In this document: positions 41,507 to 49,728 of the stretch, piece after piece
How the letters are laid out: each line of letters opens with the position of its first letter
How positions within the stretch are numbered: the first letter of the stretch is position 1
The notes under the pieces: model-generated
The model's input: the letters and a program-made list of their open reading frames with translations, nothing else
Database searches by the model: none
Told to the model about the DNA's origin: nothing
Position numbers and translations under genes: made by a program
From: Saprospiraceae bacterium
GTDB lineage: Bacteria > Bacteroidota > Bacteroidia > Chitinophagales > Saprospiraceae
Direction: 5' to 3'
NCBI GenBank assembly: GCA_016711125.1
Contig: JADJTQ010000001.1
Coordinates: 744,001 to 808,000 of the forward strand
DNA length: 64,000 bases

Positions 41507-41897
41507 CTGAAGCTGTTCATCAACGGATCTTGGCATTCGGCGAACGTGGAAAATTGAATGGTTAGTTCTTCGAGTTTGCAAAAATACTCGCTTGGAACAT
41601 TCCAAAAAGGGACTGGGAATTGATTTGGAAATGGATTCGCGAACGAGTCGCGAGATTTTTTCTTATGGTAAATTTCCAATAGGACAGAAAACAGATTTCA
41701 GAAACGGGATGTAGAAAATTTATGGAGCTTGGAACTCGCTCCCCGTTTTTTTGCCGGTGGCTTGTTTCTTGAACAAATAATGACTAGTGGAACTGAAACA
41801 AGATTTGGAAATGCAGGATGCAAAGATTTGGCCTCAGTATAACAATGGCTACCGCGTCATACCGCCCTTCGGGCTGGTACGCCGGGTAGCCTTGACG
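41502..41897 (+). repeat. Non-coding cassette NR15
   Basis: attC 41,838-41,902. It sits between two coding cassettes, away from the main run. Confidence 0.83.
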
Positions 41898-41924
41898 TTG
41901 TGCGGCAGCTTAAAAGACGACACC

Positions 41925-42500
41925 GTGAAAGTGAGAATTTACATATTGATAATTTTAACCTTAACCCTTTTCGCATGTTCGACAGACAATAAAACGACAA
42001 CAGAAAATTCGAATAGTATGCTTAAACTTTATAAACTAAAGGACAACCAACTTCATTACTGGGAGACTTGGGACAAAGACGAAAAAACTGCAATAGTTCA
42101 TTGGGGAATTGTTGGACAACATGGACAAGACAAGGAAGTTAAGAGCGGACTTTTTTCTAATTTTCATAAAACTGTTCAAAAAGAAATTGACGAGAAACTA
42201 AAAGAAGGTTACGCGGAATTTAACGAAGATAATTACTCATTTTTAGAAATAGAATATAAGATTGACGGCTTTGGAACTGAACAAGACCTTGACAAACGAC
42301 ACCGACTTGAAGAAAAAATGGACGAAGTTTTAGGTTGGACAGGACTTGGACACACGGACGGTGGAAGTATCGGAAGCGGAACAATGGAAGGTGGCTGTAT
42401 AGTGGTTGACTTTGACATTGCGAAAAAAGTAATTGAAGAAAAACTAAAAGACACCGAATTTGGCGACTATTCAAGAATATATAAAATGGACAATGAATAA
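41925..42500 (+). CDS. WGR-like domain lipoprotein
   Basis: 191 residues from the GTG at 41,925, which gives a signal ending in the lipobox TLFACS (Cys about 18). An ORF from 41,787 crosses the upstream attC and is rejected. Residues about 38-95 resemble a WGR domain (HYWETWDKDEKTAIVHWGIVG, then EVKSGLFSNFHKTVQKEIDEK). The C-terminal half has a conserved GWTGLGHTDGGSIGSGTMEG segment. Function unknown. Only gene of cassette 41,898-42,635. Confidence 0.75.
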   Translation: MKVRIYILIILTLTLFACSTDNKTTTENSNSMLKLYKLKDNQLHYWETWDKDEKTAIVHWGIVGQHGQDKEVKSGLFSNFHKTVQKEIDEKLKEGYAEFNEDNYSFLEIEYKIDGFGTEQDLDKRHRLEEKMDEVLGWTGLGHTDGGSIGSGTMEGGCIVVDFDIAKKVIEEKLKDTEFGDYSRIYKMDNE

Positions 42501-42510
42501 AAGCCGACCG

Positions 42511-42640
42511 CATAACAGCACCTACCCAAAAGGCGGGGTTTCGTGTTCCAAAGACAGTTTTCTGGTAACAGGAACTTTTGTGCTTTTAATCAACATTTGT
42601 GGTAAATTGCCCGCCCTTCGGGTAGCTGCAAAGCGTTATA
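42511..42640 (+). other. attC of the WGR-like lipoprotein cassette
   Basis: About 130 bp, same family as the site at 41,377: CAGCACCTACCCAAAAGGCG pairs with CCCGCCCTTCGGGTAGCTGC. R'' GACCGCATAAC matches the cassette start GTTGTGCGGC with two changes. R' at 42,635. Confidence 0.82.
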
Positions 42641-43030
42641 CTGAAGCTATTCATCAAAGGATCTTTGCTTTTGGCGAACGTGGAAAATTGAATCGTTAGT
42701 TCTTCGAGTTTGCAAAAATACTCGCTTGGAACTTTCTAAAACAGGACGGGAAATTGATTTGGAAATGGATTCGCGAACGAGTCGCGAGATTTTTTCTTAG
42801 CAAATTTCTAGTAGGACAGAAAACAGATTTCAGAAACGGGATGTAGAAAATTTAGATAGCGTGGAACTCGCTCCCCGTATTTTTGCCGGTGGCTTGTTTC
42901 TTGAACGAAAAATGACTAGTGGGACTGAAAACAAGATTTGGAAAAGCAGGATGCAAAGATTTGGCCTCAGTATAACAATGGCTACCGCGTCATACCGCCC
43001 TTCGGGCTGGTACGACGGGTAGCCTTGACG
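42636..43030 (+). repeat. Non-coding cassette NR16
   Basis: attC 42,971-43,035. Last copy of the family in this window. Confidence 0.83.
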
Positions 43031-43068
43031 TTATGTGTCATATAGAAATGACATACCCAAATAAAGAC

Positions 43069-43099
43069 TTGCATTAAAGTAGCGAAAATGCTACCTTTG
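43069..43099 (+). promoter_or_regulatory. Promoter of the hicAB cassette
   Basis: TTG at 43,069-43,071, 20 bp, then TACCTTTG at 43,092-43,099, a full match to the Bacteroidota TAnnTTTG. The GTG start of hicA is 5 bp further on, so the transcript would be leaderless or nearly so. Confidence 0.65.
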
Positions 43100-43103
43100 T
43101 GTT

Positions 43104-43289
43104 GTGAAGGCAAAAGAACTCGAAAAACTTGTATTAGAAGGAGGTTGGTATGAAATCAGGCAGCGAGGAAGCCATCGAATATACAAGCATAATGAAATCA
43201 GAGGAATTGTAGTGATTCCATTTCATGGATCTAAGGACCTTCCAAAAGGAACAGAGAGAAGTATACTAAAAAAAGCAGGTCTATTATGA
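43104..43289 (+). CDS. hicA: HicA-like mRNA interferase toxin
   Basis: 61 residues from GTG at 43,104. The dsRBD-like HicA fold with catalytic His24 in RQRGSHRIYKH and a C-terminal GTERSILKKAGL is clear. HicA cleaves mRNA and is neutralised by HicB. It overlaps the next gene by 4 bp (ATGA), the usual toxin-first hicAB order. Confidence 0.9.
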   Translation: MKAKELEKLVLEGGWYEIRQRGSHRIYKHNEIRGIVVIPFHGSKDLPKGTERSILKKAGLL

Positions 43290-43681
43290 AAAAACTAGCA
43301 GCAATCATAGAGAGAAATGAGGACTCATTTTTTGCCTATGTTGAGGAGATTGAGGGATGTGTTGCGGGAGGCGCCAGTTATGAAGAGGTTAAGGTGAACC
43401 TGGAGGAAATAATAAATGAATTCAAGGATGAGGATGAGGCGATCAATAAACAATTAAATAGGGGCTATACAATAAAGTACGAGGTTGATCTGGAATCCGT
43501 TTTTAATCTGATACCAGAGGTTAACATTACTCAATTCGCTAACCTAATAAAGATGAACCCTGGATTATTGAGACAGTATGTGTCGGGCACTAAGAAGGCC
43601 TCTGAAAAGCAGACAAACAAGGTAATGGAAGGTATAAGGTTATTAACGGATAAATTGAAATCCATACAATTGATCACTTAA
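43286..43681 (+). CDS. hicB: HicB-like antitoxin
   Basis: 131 residues. The N-terminal half is the degenerate RNase-H-like HicB domain (AIIERNEDSFFAYVEEIEGCVAGG, SYEEVKVNLEEIINEF). The C-terminal half is a helix-turn-helix (NITQFANLIKMNPGLLRQYVSG) that probably binds the operator of the pair. Translationally coupled to hicA. Confidence 0.9.
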   Translation: MKKLAAIIERNEDSFFAYVEEIEGCVAGGASYEEVKVNLEEIINEFKDEDEAINKQLNRGYTIKYEVDLESVFNLIPEVNITQFANLIKMNPGLLRQYVSGTKKASEKQTNKVMEGIRLLTDKLKSIQLIT

Positions 43682-43701
43682 CGGTTAAAAAGAGTACGCC
43701 A

Positions 43702-43766
43702 CATAACATTATGCAGCACGCCAGCCTCGTTATCACTTCGGCCGATCGGCTGCACCAAACGTTGTG
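43702..43766 (+). other. attC of the hicAB cassette
   Basis: R'' CGCCACATAAC against cassette start GTTATGTGTC. The outer stem TGCAGC/GGCTGCA encloses an imperfect inner stem with CACTTCGGCC. R' GTTGTG at 43,761. Confidence 0.8.
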
Positions 43767-43800
43767 CGCAATTGGAAAAGAATGAATTAATACATAGGAT

Positions 43801-44181
43801 ATGTTTGAAACTGTCTCAGCCATAATCTTTACCGCCTTAACCAATATTGTGATTATTTTTCAAGGATGTTTAGCTGCTGGAGTGCCGTGGGGGAAAGCAT
43901 CGATGGGTGGCAAGTATCCAGGGAAATACCCTCCAAAAATGAGGGTAGTTGCTGTCCTGAATATGCTGATTATGGCCTTCATTGCAGCAGTTGTATTGTC
44001 CGAAGCAAATTTGATGTTTCCCAAACTAAACCCAATTTCCGGAATTGGAATTTGGGTTATTGTAGTATTTTTTGTCATCGGAACAATAATGAATACAATT
44101 ACTCCAAGTAAGATAGAACGTATTTGGGCACCAGTTGCATTAATCCAGTTAATTACAAGCTTAATTATTGCAATAAACTAA
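43801..44181 (+). CDS. Conserved four-helix membrane protein, copy 2
   Basis: 126 residues, identical to the product at 37,118-37,498 except Asn15 for Ser. The 5' 38 bp of the cassette (from 43,762) are also shared, apart from TTGTGCGC for TTGTGTGC. The copy ends at ACCAAAAACT near 44,213, exactly where the other cassette's attC would begin, so this cassette has lost its recombination site. Confidence 0.8.
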   Translation: MFETVSAIIFTALTNIVIIFQGCLAAGVPWGKASMGGKYPGKYPPKMRVVAVLNMLIMAFIAAVVLSEANLMFPKLNPISGIGIWVIVVFFVIGTIMNTITPSKIERIWAPVALIQLITSLIIAIN

Positions 44182-44213
44182 TTCCAGACATTGATTATTA
44201 AAAAACCAAAAAC

Positions 44214-44332
44214 TAAATAAGTAAGGATTCAAGCGGTCCGTAGGACCCAGTTTGAATCCTGTGTTGAACTGGATCGCTCGCTATCACTAGGCTAATTCCA
44301 AATTATATTTCGTGGATTTTCTAGTAGGCTAC
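44214..44332. other. Sequence joined to the truncated cassette, with a strong hairpin
   Basis: GGATTCAAGCGGTCC-GTA-GGACCCAGTTTGAATCC (44,225-44,259) forms a stem of about 13 pairs. It is not an attC, since no R boxes flank it. It may be an end of a mobile element; no gene is seen. Confidence 0.4.
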
Positions 44333-45542
44333 TAGTGTCATGTCACACTTAAATTGACGGATACAGTTTTTTTAATTTTATTCGAGCGTCCTTGTCGGTA
44401 AATTGCCAATTGATCTTATTTTTCTTGTTATTTCGTTGATTTTGCCATGCTTCAATTTCAATTTCTATCTGCTCCCTACTGTCTATGTGCCGGTTCAAAC
44501 ATTGTTTATTCATGACATTTAGTTCGATCTCAGCCATATTAAGCCAAGAGCCATGTTTTGGTGTGAATATGAGTTCTATCTTATCCAGTAATCGTTTGGC
44601 GATATTCGGTTTAAAGGTTTCATAAAAGGCACCTGTGCAATGAGTTGAATAATTATCCAATACCAAGGTGATTCTTTTCGACCTTGGGTAATAGGTGTCT
44701 ATAAGGTCCTTGATAAACTTTGCCCAGTCTTTTTTAGTTTTCAGATCGGTCACTTCGGCAAATCGTTTCCCCGCTAATGGCTCACTAGCCATGAAGATAT
44801 TACAAACTCCATGACGAAAATATTCATAATCAATACGGGCATCTTGCCCCTTCTTCATTGGTATGCCTATCCGTGTTTCACGAATTAACTGCTTACTTGT
44901 TTCATCCATACAAATCACGGGATTATATCGATCATATGGCCTTTTATACACTTCCAAGACCTTTTCCATATCTGCTACAAACTGTCCATTGGATTCCGGA
45001 GGAATTACCCATTCTTTGACTTTCCAAGGTTTGAGTTCGTTTTTTTTAAAATCCGCCTAACGGTCTCGTAAGAAATATCCTCCACATAATTAAGCTCGAT
45101 CATTTTGTCTGCCAATAACCGGAGGGACCATTTCCCATATCCCGTTGGTGGGTTGCTACAACTCAGTGCGATCAAGTGCGCCTCCACATCTCCATCTGCC
45201 TTCTTTTCATAAACACGCGGACTAGGTCTACGTTCTAAAGAGGCTTCAAAACCTTCCTCGAGAAACTTCTTTTTCACTCGGTCTATCGTTCGCATCCCGA
45301 CCTTAAGAACCTGGCTAATTTGCTCATTAGTTATCTTATCTGCATACCTCCCTTCATCACAGTTCAAAAGTATATAAGCCGTTCGGAATGTCTGTGAACT
45401 GTGACGTCCTTTATTAATAATCGACATAAGCTCATCACGTTCATTTTTTGTAAGTGCAATCCTATATTTAACCATAACTAATAGTTTTGGTCAAATATAA
45501 ATAAATTTTCTAATACGTCATATCACATGTGACATGACACTA
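44333..45542 (-). mobile_element. IS630-family insertion sequence
   Basis: Inverted ends TAGTGTCATGTCACA (44,333) and TGTGACATGACACTA (ending 45,542), with the flanking TA duplication expected for this family. It carries one transposase in two frames. It interrupts the segment between the truncated membrane-protein cassette and the IS91-like element. Confidence 0.88.
44349..45475 (-). CDS. IS630-family transposase in two overlapping frames (probable -1 frameshift)
   Basis: ORF A (45,475-45,005, 156 codons) holds the helix-turn-helix regions (ITNEQISQVLKVGMRTIDRV). ORF B (to 44,349) has the DDE triad: Asp in VICMDETSK, Asp in LVLDNYSTH and Glu in NMAEIELNV. The frames meet at a run of eight A near 45,048-45,055 (on the coding strand TTTTAAAAAAAACG). 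A -1 shift there gives RILKKNELKPWKVKEW, the normal family sequence. The family moves by cut-and-paste into TA. Confidence 0.85.
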
Positions 45543-45743
45543 GATTAGAAATGGTTTTCTGATGGCCTTGCATTCTTTTTGAACGAACTTGCTATTAATA
45601 AAGAGCGTGGAATTACGAAAGGATACCTTCTTGTCATTGACTTTTGAAGTTCTGGGCAATATGATGTCAGGTCTAAGCATGCTTAAACAAATTAGATTAT
45701 GAATAATGGGTGCCTCGGATTAATTAATTGAGGAGGGCCTCTC
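45543..45743. other. Stretch between IS630 and the IS91-like transposase gene
   Basis: A short open frame (WFSDGLAFFLNELAINKERG, then ITKGYLLVIDF-stop) ends near 45,646 and may be the tail of a gene cut by the IS630 insertion. The rest shows nothing recognisable. It probably includes one end of the IS91-like element. Confidence 0.35.
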
Positions 45744-46892
45744 TTAGGTATTTCTCCCATGAGTTTTAACGTGGGCTTTTTTACAGTTGGGGCAGAGAGT
45801 GACATCCAGACCTTTTTGTTGCCAGAGAACCTCCCAATCCAATTTTAGGATACTGGCATTTTTGGATTCCGGGAAAACGATTGCCTTGTACTTGCTGGAA
45901 AGAATGCCATAGTGTCTAATTTTGGTAAATCCTCTTGGCAACAGATGTAGCGAAAATCTACGGACGAATTCTTGAGGATGAAGCGCCATAGATTTTGACC
46001 TCCCACCGTGTTTATAATCCTTGTACTGAAAGATGATTTTATCAGATGATATAGCCTTAATCCTATAATTACTAATGGCTGCTTTATGTGAGTATCTCGC
46101 CAAATATTCAATGACACCTTTTGGTCCGGCAAAGCTTGACTTGGTAAATACCACCCATTTAAGGCGATATAGTTTAGAGATAAATTCGGGTGGAATGACC
46201 AACCCCTGCAGGTCCATGTTGGCTTTGAATTGAGCCATAAATTTGCCACGAAACAAGATGCTCATGGCTTTGACAGGAAACAAAAACTTGCCATTTCCTT
46301 GAGCATCTTTCCATTTATTTTTTGCAGTAAGACCTCCTCCTGGCACAATGCAGTGGACGTGAGGGTGCAAGCTTAGGTTTTGCCCCCAAGTATGAAGAAC
46401 CATGGTGACACCAATTTGTGCTCCCAGGTATTTTGGATTCCACGCGAAACTATCCAGCGTTTGCCAGGCACACTGGAATAGGATGGAATACATTTGCCGC
46501 GGGTATGCAAGACAAAATTGATTTAATTCAGCAGGGATGGTAAATACGGCATGGTAGTATCTGGTATTAATTAATGAAGCTTGCCTTGCCAAGATCCACT
46601 TTTCTTTTTGTGTGTTTTGGCAGGTAGGGCAGTGTCGATTGCGACAGCTGTTGTATCGCTTATGGACATGACCACAATGGCTACATTGGTATAGATATCC
46701 ACCTAAGGCCGGTGTACGGCATTTTCTAATGGCGTCCAGAATTCGAATCTGATAAGAATTAAAGTGTGTATCTGATTGAATCTGAGACCACTGCTGGTTA
46801 ATGATGTCTGCTACCTTATGTTTGCTAGCCTTGTAGGCCTTGGTAGAGCCTGTCAAAAGGACTAAATCGGTCCGTTTTCGAGATCCTGGCAA
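45744..46892 (-). CDS. IS91-family HUH transposase
   Basis: 382 residues. An N-terminal zinc-binding module has CSHCGHVHKRYNSC and CPTC (about 68-95). The HUH metal site is SLHPHVHCIVPGG (about 185-197), and the catalytic tyrosine region follows in YLARYSHKAAISNYRI. Such enzymes mobilise ssDNA by rolling-circle-like transposition. The first 22 codons overlap the recombinase gene upstream, so the true start may be somewhat later. Confidence 0.88.
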   Translation of the reverse strand: MPGSRKRTDLVLLTGSTKAYKASKHKVADIINQQWSQIQSDTHFNSYQIRILDAIRKCRTPALGGYLYQCSHCGHVHKRYNSCRNRHCPTCQNTQKEKWILARQASLINTRYYHAVFTIPAELNQFCLAYPRQMYSILFQCAWQTLDSFAWNPKYLGAQIGVTMVLHTWGQNLSLHPHVHCIVPGGGLTAKNKWKDAQGNGKFLFPVKAMSILFRGKFMAQFKANMDLQGLVIPPEFISKLYRLKWVVFTKSSFAGPKGVIEYLARYSHKAAISNYRIKAISSDKIIFQYKDYKHGGRSKSMALHPQEFVRRFSLHLLPRGFTKIRHYGILSSKYKAIVFPESKNASILKLDWEVLWQQKGLDVTLCPNCKKAHVKTHGRNT

Positions 46893-47727
46893 CGTGAAGG
46901 TAAACCATCGTGGTGGTCAAATGAGCATGCCCAAGTAGAGATTTGACCGTATCAATATCCATCCCAAATTCCAATAAGTGAGTTGCATAGCTATGTCGCA
47001 ACGTGTGTACGCAAGCATCTTTCTGAATGCCACTTGTTTTTAGTGCTTCCTTCATTGCCCACTGCACGCCTCTGGCGGACAAGGGACTTGTCATATCTTT
47101 ACCATTGAATACATAGTTTTTAGGATGGTAAGCTTTGTAATATTTTTTCAGTCCTTTTGCCATCAACGGACTAAGAGGAACGTATCGCTCCTTTCGATAC
47201 TTGGTTTTACGAATGTGGATTTGCATTCGGTCAAAATCAACGTCCCTTTGTTGTAGGTTCCGAACTTCTTTCTGCCTTAATCCGGCAGAATAGATCAAGC
47301 AAAGAAGAATCCGATGCTTCAGCATTTTACCCGACTTAAATAATTGACGACATTCCTTCATACTCAATACTACCGGCAAAGGAGCATCTCGCTTCAGACT
47401 CGGCAACCTGATGGCCTTGTCTTCTCTATCGTAAATCCGGAAGAGTAGTCTCAGCCCGTAAACGGTGTGCTTGAAATAGCTCTTAGAGGGTTGATCATTC
47501 TTGGCTAAATTAAATAGATATCCATTGATCTGCTCCTCTTCCAACTCAATGGCTACTAAATTGAAGTGTAAACTAATTTGAGCAATACAGCGTCCATAAT
47601 TGGTCAAGGTAGACTCAGATAATCCACCTAATACCACTTTTTGCTCTAACTTTGCATACATGGTTGAAAATCCTTCAACCTCGACTTTTGCCCTATCAAT
47701 GATAGTAGCTCTTGTTCTTTTTTCCAT
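46825..47727 (-). CDS. Tyrosine recombinase of the IS91-like element
   Basis: 300 residues with Arg151 (SAGLRQKEV), His241/Arg244 (HTLRHSYATHLL), His267 (LLGHAHL) and Tyr276 (TTMVYLHVA). A SAM-like domain fills residues about 25-100. Recombinases of this type accompany IS91-family transposases in Bacteroidota. It lacks the N-terminal repeats of the enzyme at 19,580 and also the IntI insertion, so it is not the obvious array integrase. Confidence 0.85.
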   Translation of the reverse strand: MEKRTRATIIDRAKVEVEGFSTMYAKLEQKVVLGGLSESTLTNYGRCIAQISLHFNLVAIELEEEQINGYLFNLAKNDQPSKSYFKHTVYGLRLLFRIYDREDKAIRLPSLKRDAPLPVVLSMKECRQLFKSGKMLKHRILLCLIYSAGLRQKEVRNLQQRDVDFDRMQIHIRKTKYRKERYVPLSPLMAKGLKKYYKAYHPKNYVFNGKDMTSPLSARGVQWAMKEALKTSGIQKDACVHTLRHSYATHLLEFGMDIDTVKSLLGHAHLTTTMVYLHVARISKTDRFSPFDRLYQGLQG

Positions 47728-47821
47728 AACTCAGAAAATTTTTGTGGTTATTAATTCTTCCGAGTTATGGATTTTATTTGTTAGATTCAAGTCAGGTGAC
47801 CATCGCCAATAGGCGATTTAG

Positions 47822-47951
47822 TTCAACAGCACCTACAAGAAATTGGCGGTTCAGTGGTTAAATGAAGCTTTGTGCTTCGTATCAAGTTTTGTGGTGGCAG
47901 ACAGTTTAGTGCTTCGAAATCGCCAACTTCTTGTAGCTGCAAAACGTTATG
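47822..47951 (+). other. attC (130-bp family) directly beside the IS91-like element
   Basis: CAGCACCTACAAGAAATTGG pairs with CGCCAACTTCTTGTAGCTGC. R'' is TTCAAC here rather than TATAAC, because the element's GTTC abuts or replaces its first bases. R' GTTATG at 47,946. Related sites: 49,580, 55,555 and 60,399. Confidence 0.82.
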
Positions 47952-47969
47952 CACAAGCAAAGGACAAAA

Positions 47970-48707
47970 ATGAATTGGTATTCTAATATAAAATCGAAAA
48001 TCACAAAACAAGATAACTCACCCCTGTTGAAAAGAGGTCAGGTTAAACAGATTCTAATAACTCAAATCCAAGAAGAATTACCGGATTTCGAATTTTTGGA
48101 GTATAAAAATGGTTGCTATACCTTTGAAAGAATAAGGACAATTTCCGGCATAGATGTATTTGAGCATTTTCACATAATCTTTGCATTAAAAGATCGAAAT
48201 TTTAGTTGTTCAATAGCCTCAAGAATTAACAAAAGCTATATAAGATCGAGTAGCTACAATACCGGATTATTGAACCCGCATATTGACCTAGTAGTTCTGA
48301 AAAAAGGAACTGGTGTAATTTCGTTGCATGAAGCCTATTATTTTCACAATGGACAGGTAAAGACTACCACCAAAATTGTTCAACAAATAATTAAGGATTT
48401 TAAGCTGTATGGCAAACCATTTCTTGAGAGCCAATTAGAGCAACTTGAAAAAAGCAATCTTGTAAAAGCTGGACTGGAATTCATTGGCAATCTAAATTCT
48501 AACAAGAAATCACTTAAATTGGAGTTAGATAGTGACCTAAACAAAGGTGGACATCTTATTTCAAGCTTAAAAAATGACACCTATTTGGAACTAAAAACAC
48601 TATTACAAGGCATTGAAGGGATCGATAGAGAAACTCGAAAGAAAATCCCTAAATTACCCTATGAACTCTTAGACTATTACTGTGAGGAGAAGGAAGCCAG
48701 TGCATAA
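47970..48707 (+). CDS. Protein of unknown function
   Basis: 245 residues from ATG 47,970 (MNWYSNIKSKI); an ATG at 47,949 would add 7 residues and begin inside the cassette's first bases. No signal, membrane helix or known motif is seen. The N-terminal half alternates strands (LEYKNGCYTFERIRTISG, FHIIFALKDRNFSCSIASR). The C-terminal half is helical and charged. Only gene of cassette 47,947-48,829. Confidence 0.65.
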   Translation: MNWYSNIKSKITKQDNSPLLKRGQVKQILITQIQEELPDFEFLEYKNGCYTFERIRTISGIDVFEHFHIIFALKDRNFSCSIASRINKSYIRSSSYNTGLLNPHIDLVVLKKGTGVISLHEAYYFHNGQVKTTTKIVQQIIKDFKLYGKPFLESQLEQLEKSNLVKAGLEFIGNLNSNKKSLKLELDSDLNKGGHLISSLKNDTYLELKTLLQGIEGIDRETRKKIPKLPYELLDYYCEEKEASA

Positions 48708-48834
48708 CAAGGCGCCATGATGATCATGATGCCTAAATAAACTTACGATGGAATGGGGAAATGGAATATGCTGGTATAATGAAATTAATAAGGATCGGAT
48801 AAGGCATCACGACACATGCGCCCGAACCGTTATA
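48703..48834 (+). other. attC of cassette 47,947-48,829
   Basis: R'' CAGTGCATAAC against cassette start GTTATGCACAAG. GGCGCCATGATGATCATGAT / ATCACGACACATGCGCC form the imperfect stem. R' GTTATA at 48,829. Confidence 0.75.
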
Positions 48835-48858
48835 GCCAATGATAAGACGACACGAACA

Positions 48859-49569
48859 ATGATAGCAAAAGACCAAAATATAGCCTTGTTGACAGTTGGG
48901 AATTCCGCTTTGAATAATTGCGACTGGACAGACTATGCTAACTATTGCTTTGACAGAGAAAAAGGTTTACGAAAAGAAGCGTTTAGACATCTTGACAACT
49001 TTTTGAAATCAACCGTAAACTGGACGTTTGAAAAGAAAATAGAATTTGTAAAATGTCTGTTTCCATTCTTTGAGACAGTTGAAGATGCTGATTATGGACC
49101 TTTTCCTCAACCATTAAGTGACAAGCTGATTAAAACGACTTTAATAAAATGGTGTGAAATTGAAAAGACTGACGGTAATCCATTTCGTTGGTATGGAAAA
49201 TATTATCGAAGTGAAGAGCATCTATTTAGAGCATTAGAAATTAATCCAGCGGACGACTTAGCAAGACAGACAATTTTAAGTTGGTGGACATACAACATTT
49301 ACTCGTCAGTTCATCATTTGCCCGAAGGCTATATTGGAGAACCTTTTGACGACATAAAACTTGGAGAAAGAATAAAGGAGCAAATTCAGCAATTAGCGAA
49401 ACCTGAACTGAAAGAACACTGGTCGAAAGAACTGGAAGAAGATTTAGAACTTGTGAGAAATTACATTGACTGGAAAGCCTCTGGAGATCTTGACTTTGAA
49501 AAATGGGGGCAAGAAAATAAAAGACAAACTGGTTACGGGCTGACAAGAACTTACTACTATGAAAAATAG
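48859..49569 (+). CDS. Protein of unknown function, copy 1 (MIAKDQN family)
   Basis: 236 residues from ATG 48,859; a longer ORF from 48,748 crosses the upstream attC and is rejected. A soluble, mostly helical protein with conserved aromatic segments (DWTDYANYCFDREKGLRKEAF, LFPFFETVEDADYGPFPQPL, WYGKYYRSEEHLFRALEINP). No known motif. Only gene of cassette 48,830-49,704; copy 2 is at 59,678-60,388. Confidence 0.75.
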   Translation: MIAKDQNIALLTVGNSALNNCDWTDYANYCFDREKGLRKEAFRHLDNFLKSTVNWTFEKKIEFVKCLFPFFETVEDADYGPFPQPLSDKLIKTTLIKWCEIEKTDGNPFRWYGKYYRSEEHLFRALEINPADDLARQTILSWWTYNIYSSVHHLPEGYIGEPFDDIKLGERIKEQIQQLAKPELKEHWSKELEEDLELVRNYIDWKASGDLDFEKWGQENKRQTGYGLTRTYYYEK

Positions 49570-49579
49570 AAGCACTGGC

Positions 49580-49709
49580 TATAACAGCACCTACAAGAAA
49601 TTGGCGGTTCAGTGGCTAAATGAGGATTTGTGCTTCGTATCAAGTTTTGTGGTGGCAGACAGTTTAGTGCTTCGAAATCGCCAACTTCTTGTAGCTGTAA
49701 ACCGTTATA
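49580..49709 (+). other. attC (130-bp family) of the MIAKDQN cassette, copy 1
   Basis: R'' CTGGCTATAAC against cassette start GTTATAGCCAATG. Stem as in the site at 47,822, with CTTGTAGCTGT in this copy. R' at 49,704. Confidence 0.85.
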
Positions 49710-49728
49710 GCCAATAAAAGAAAATAGA

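Larger units (their letters stand above)
45700..47824 (-). mobile_element. IS91-like element: HUH transposase plus tyrosine recombinase
   Basis: Two overlapping minus-strand genes of the IS91-associated type. On the right the element seems to end in the hairpin ATCGCC-AATA-GGCGAT (47,803-47,818) followed by TTAGTTC at 47,818-47,824; GTTC is the tetranucleotide classically found at IS91 ends. The next bases, AACAGCACCTACAAG, are the first bases of an attC. The left boundary is only approximate. Confidence 0.7.

Noticed and set aside
41787..41924. Upstream extension of the WGR-like lipoprotein ORF
   Set aside because: It lies in NR15 and its attC; the GTG at 41,925 gives a proper lipoprotein signal.
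44225..44259. Hairpin after the truncated cassette as an attC
   Set aside because: No R''/R' boxes and no GTT cut triplet flank it.
46825..47727. The IS91-linked recombinase as the array integrase
   Set aside because: It overlaps the IS91-type transposase gene on the minus strand, inside a mobile element in the middle of the array, and no attI-like site was seen beside it.
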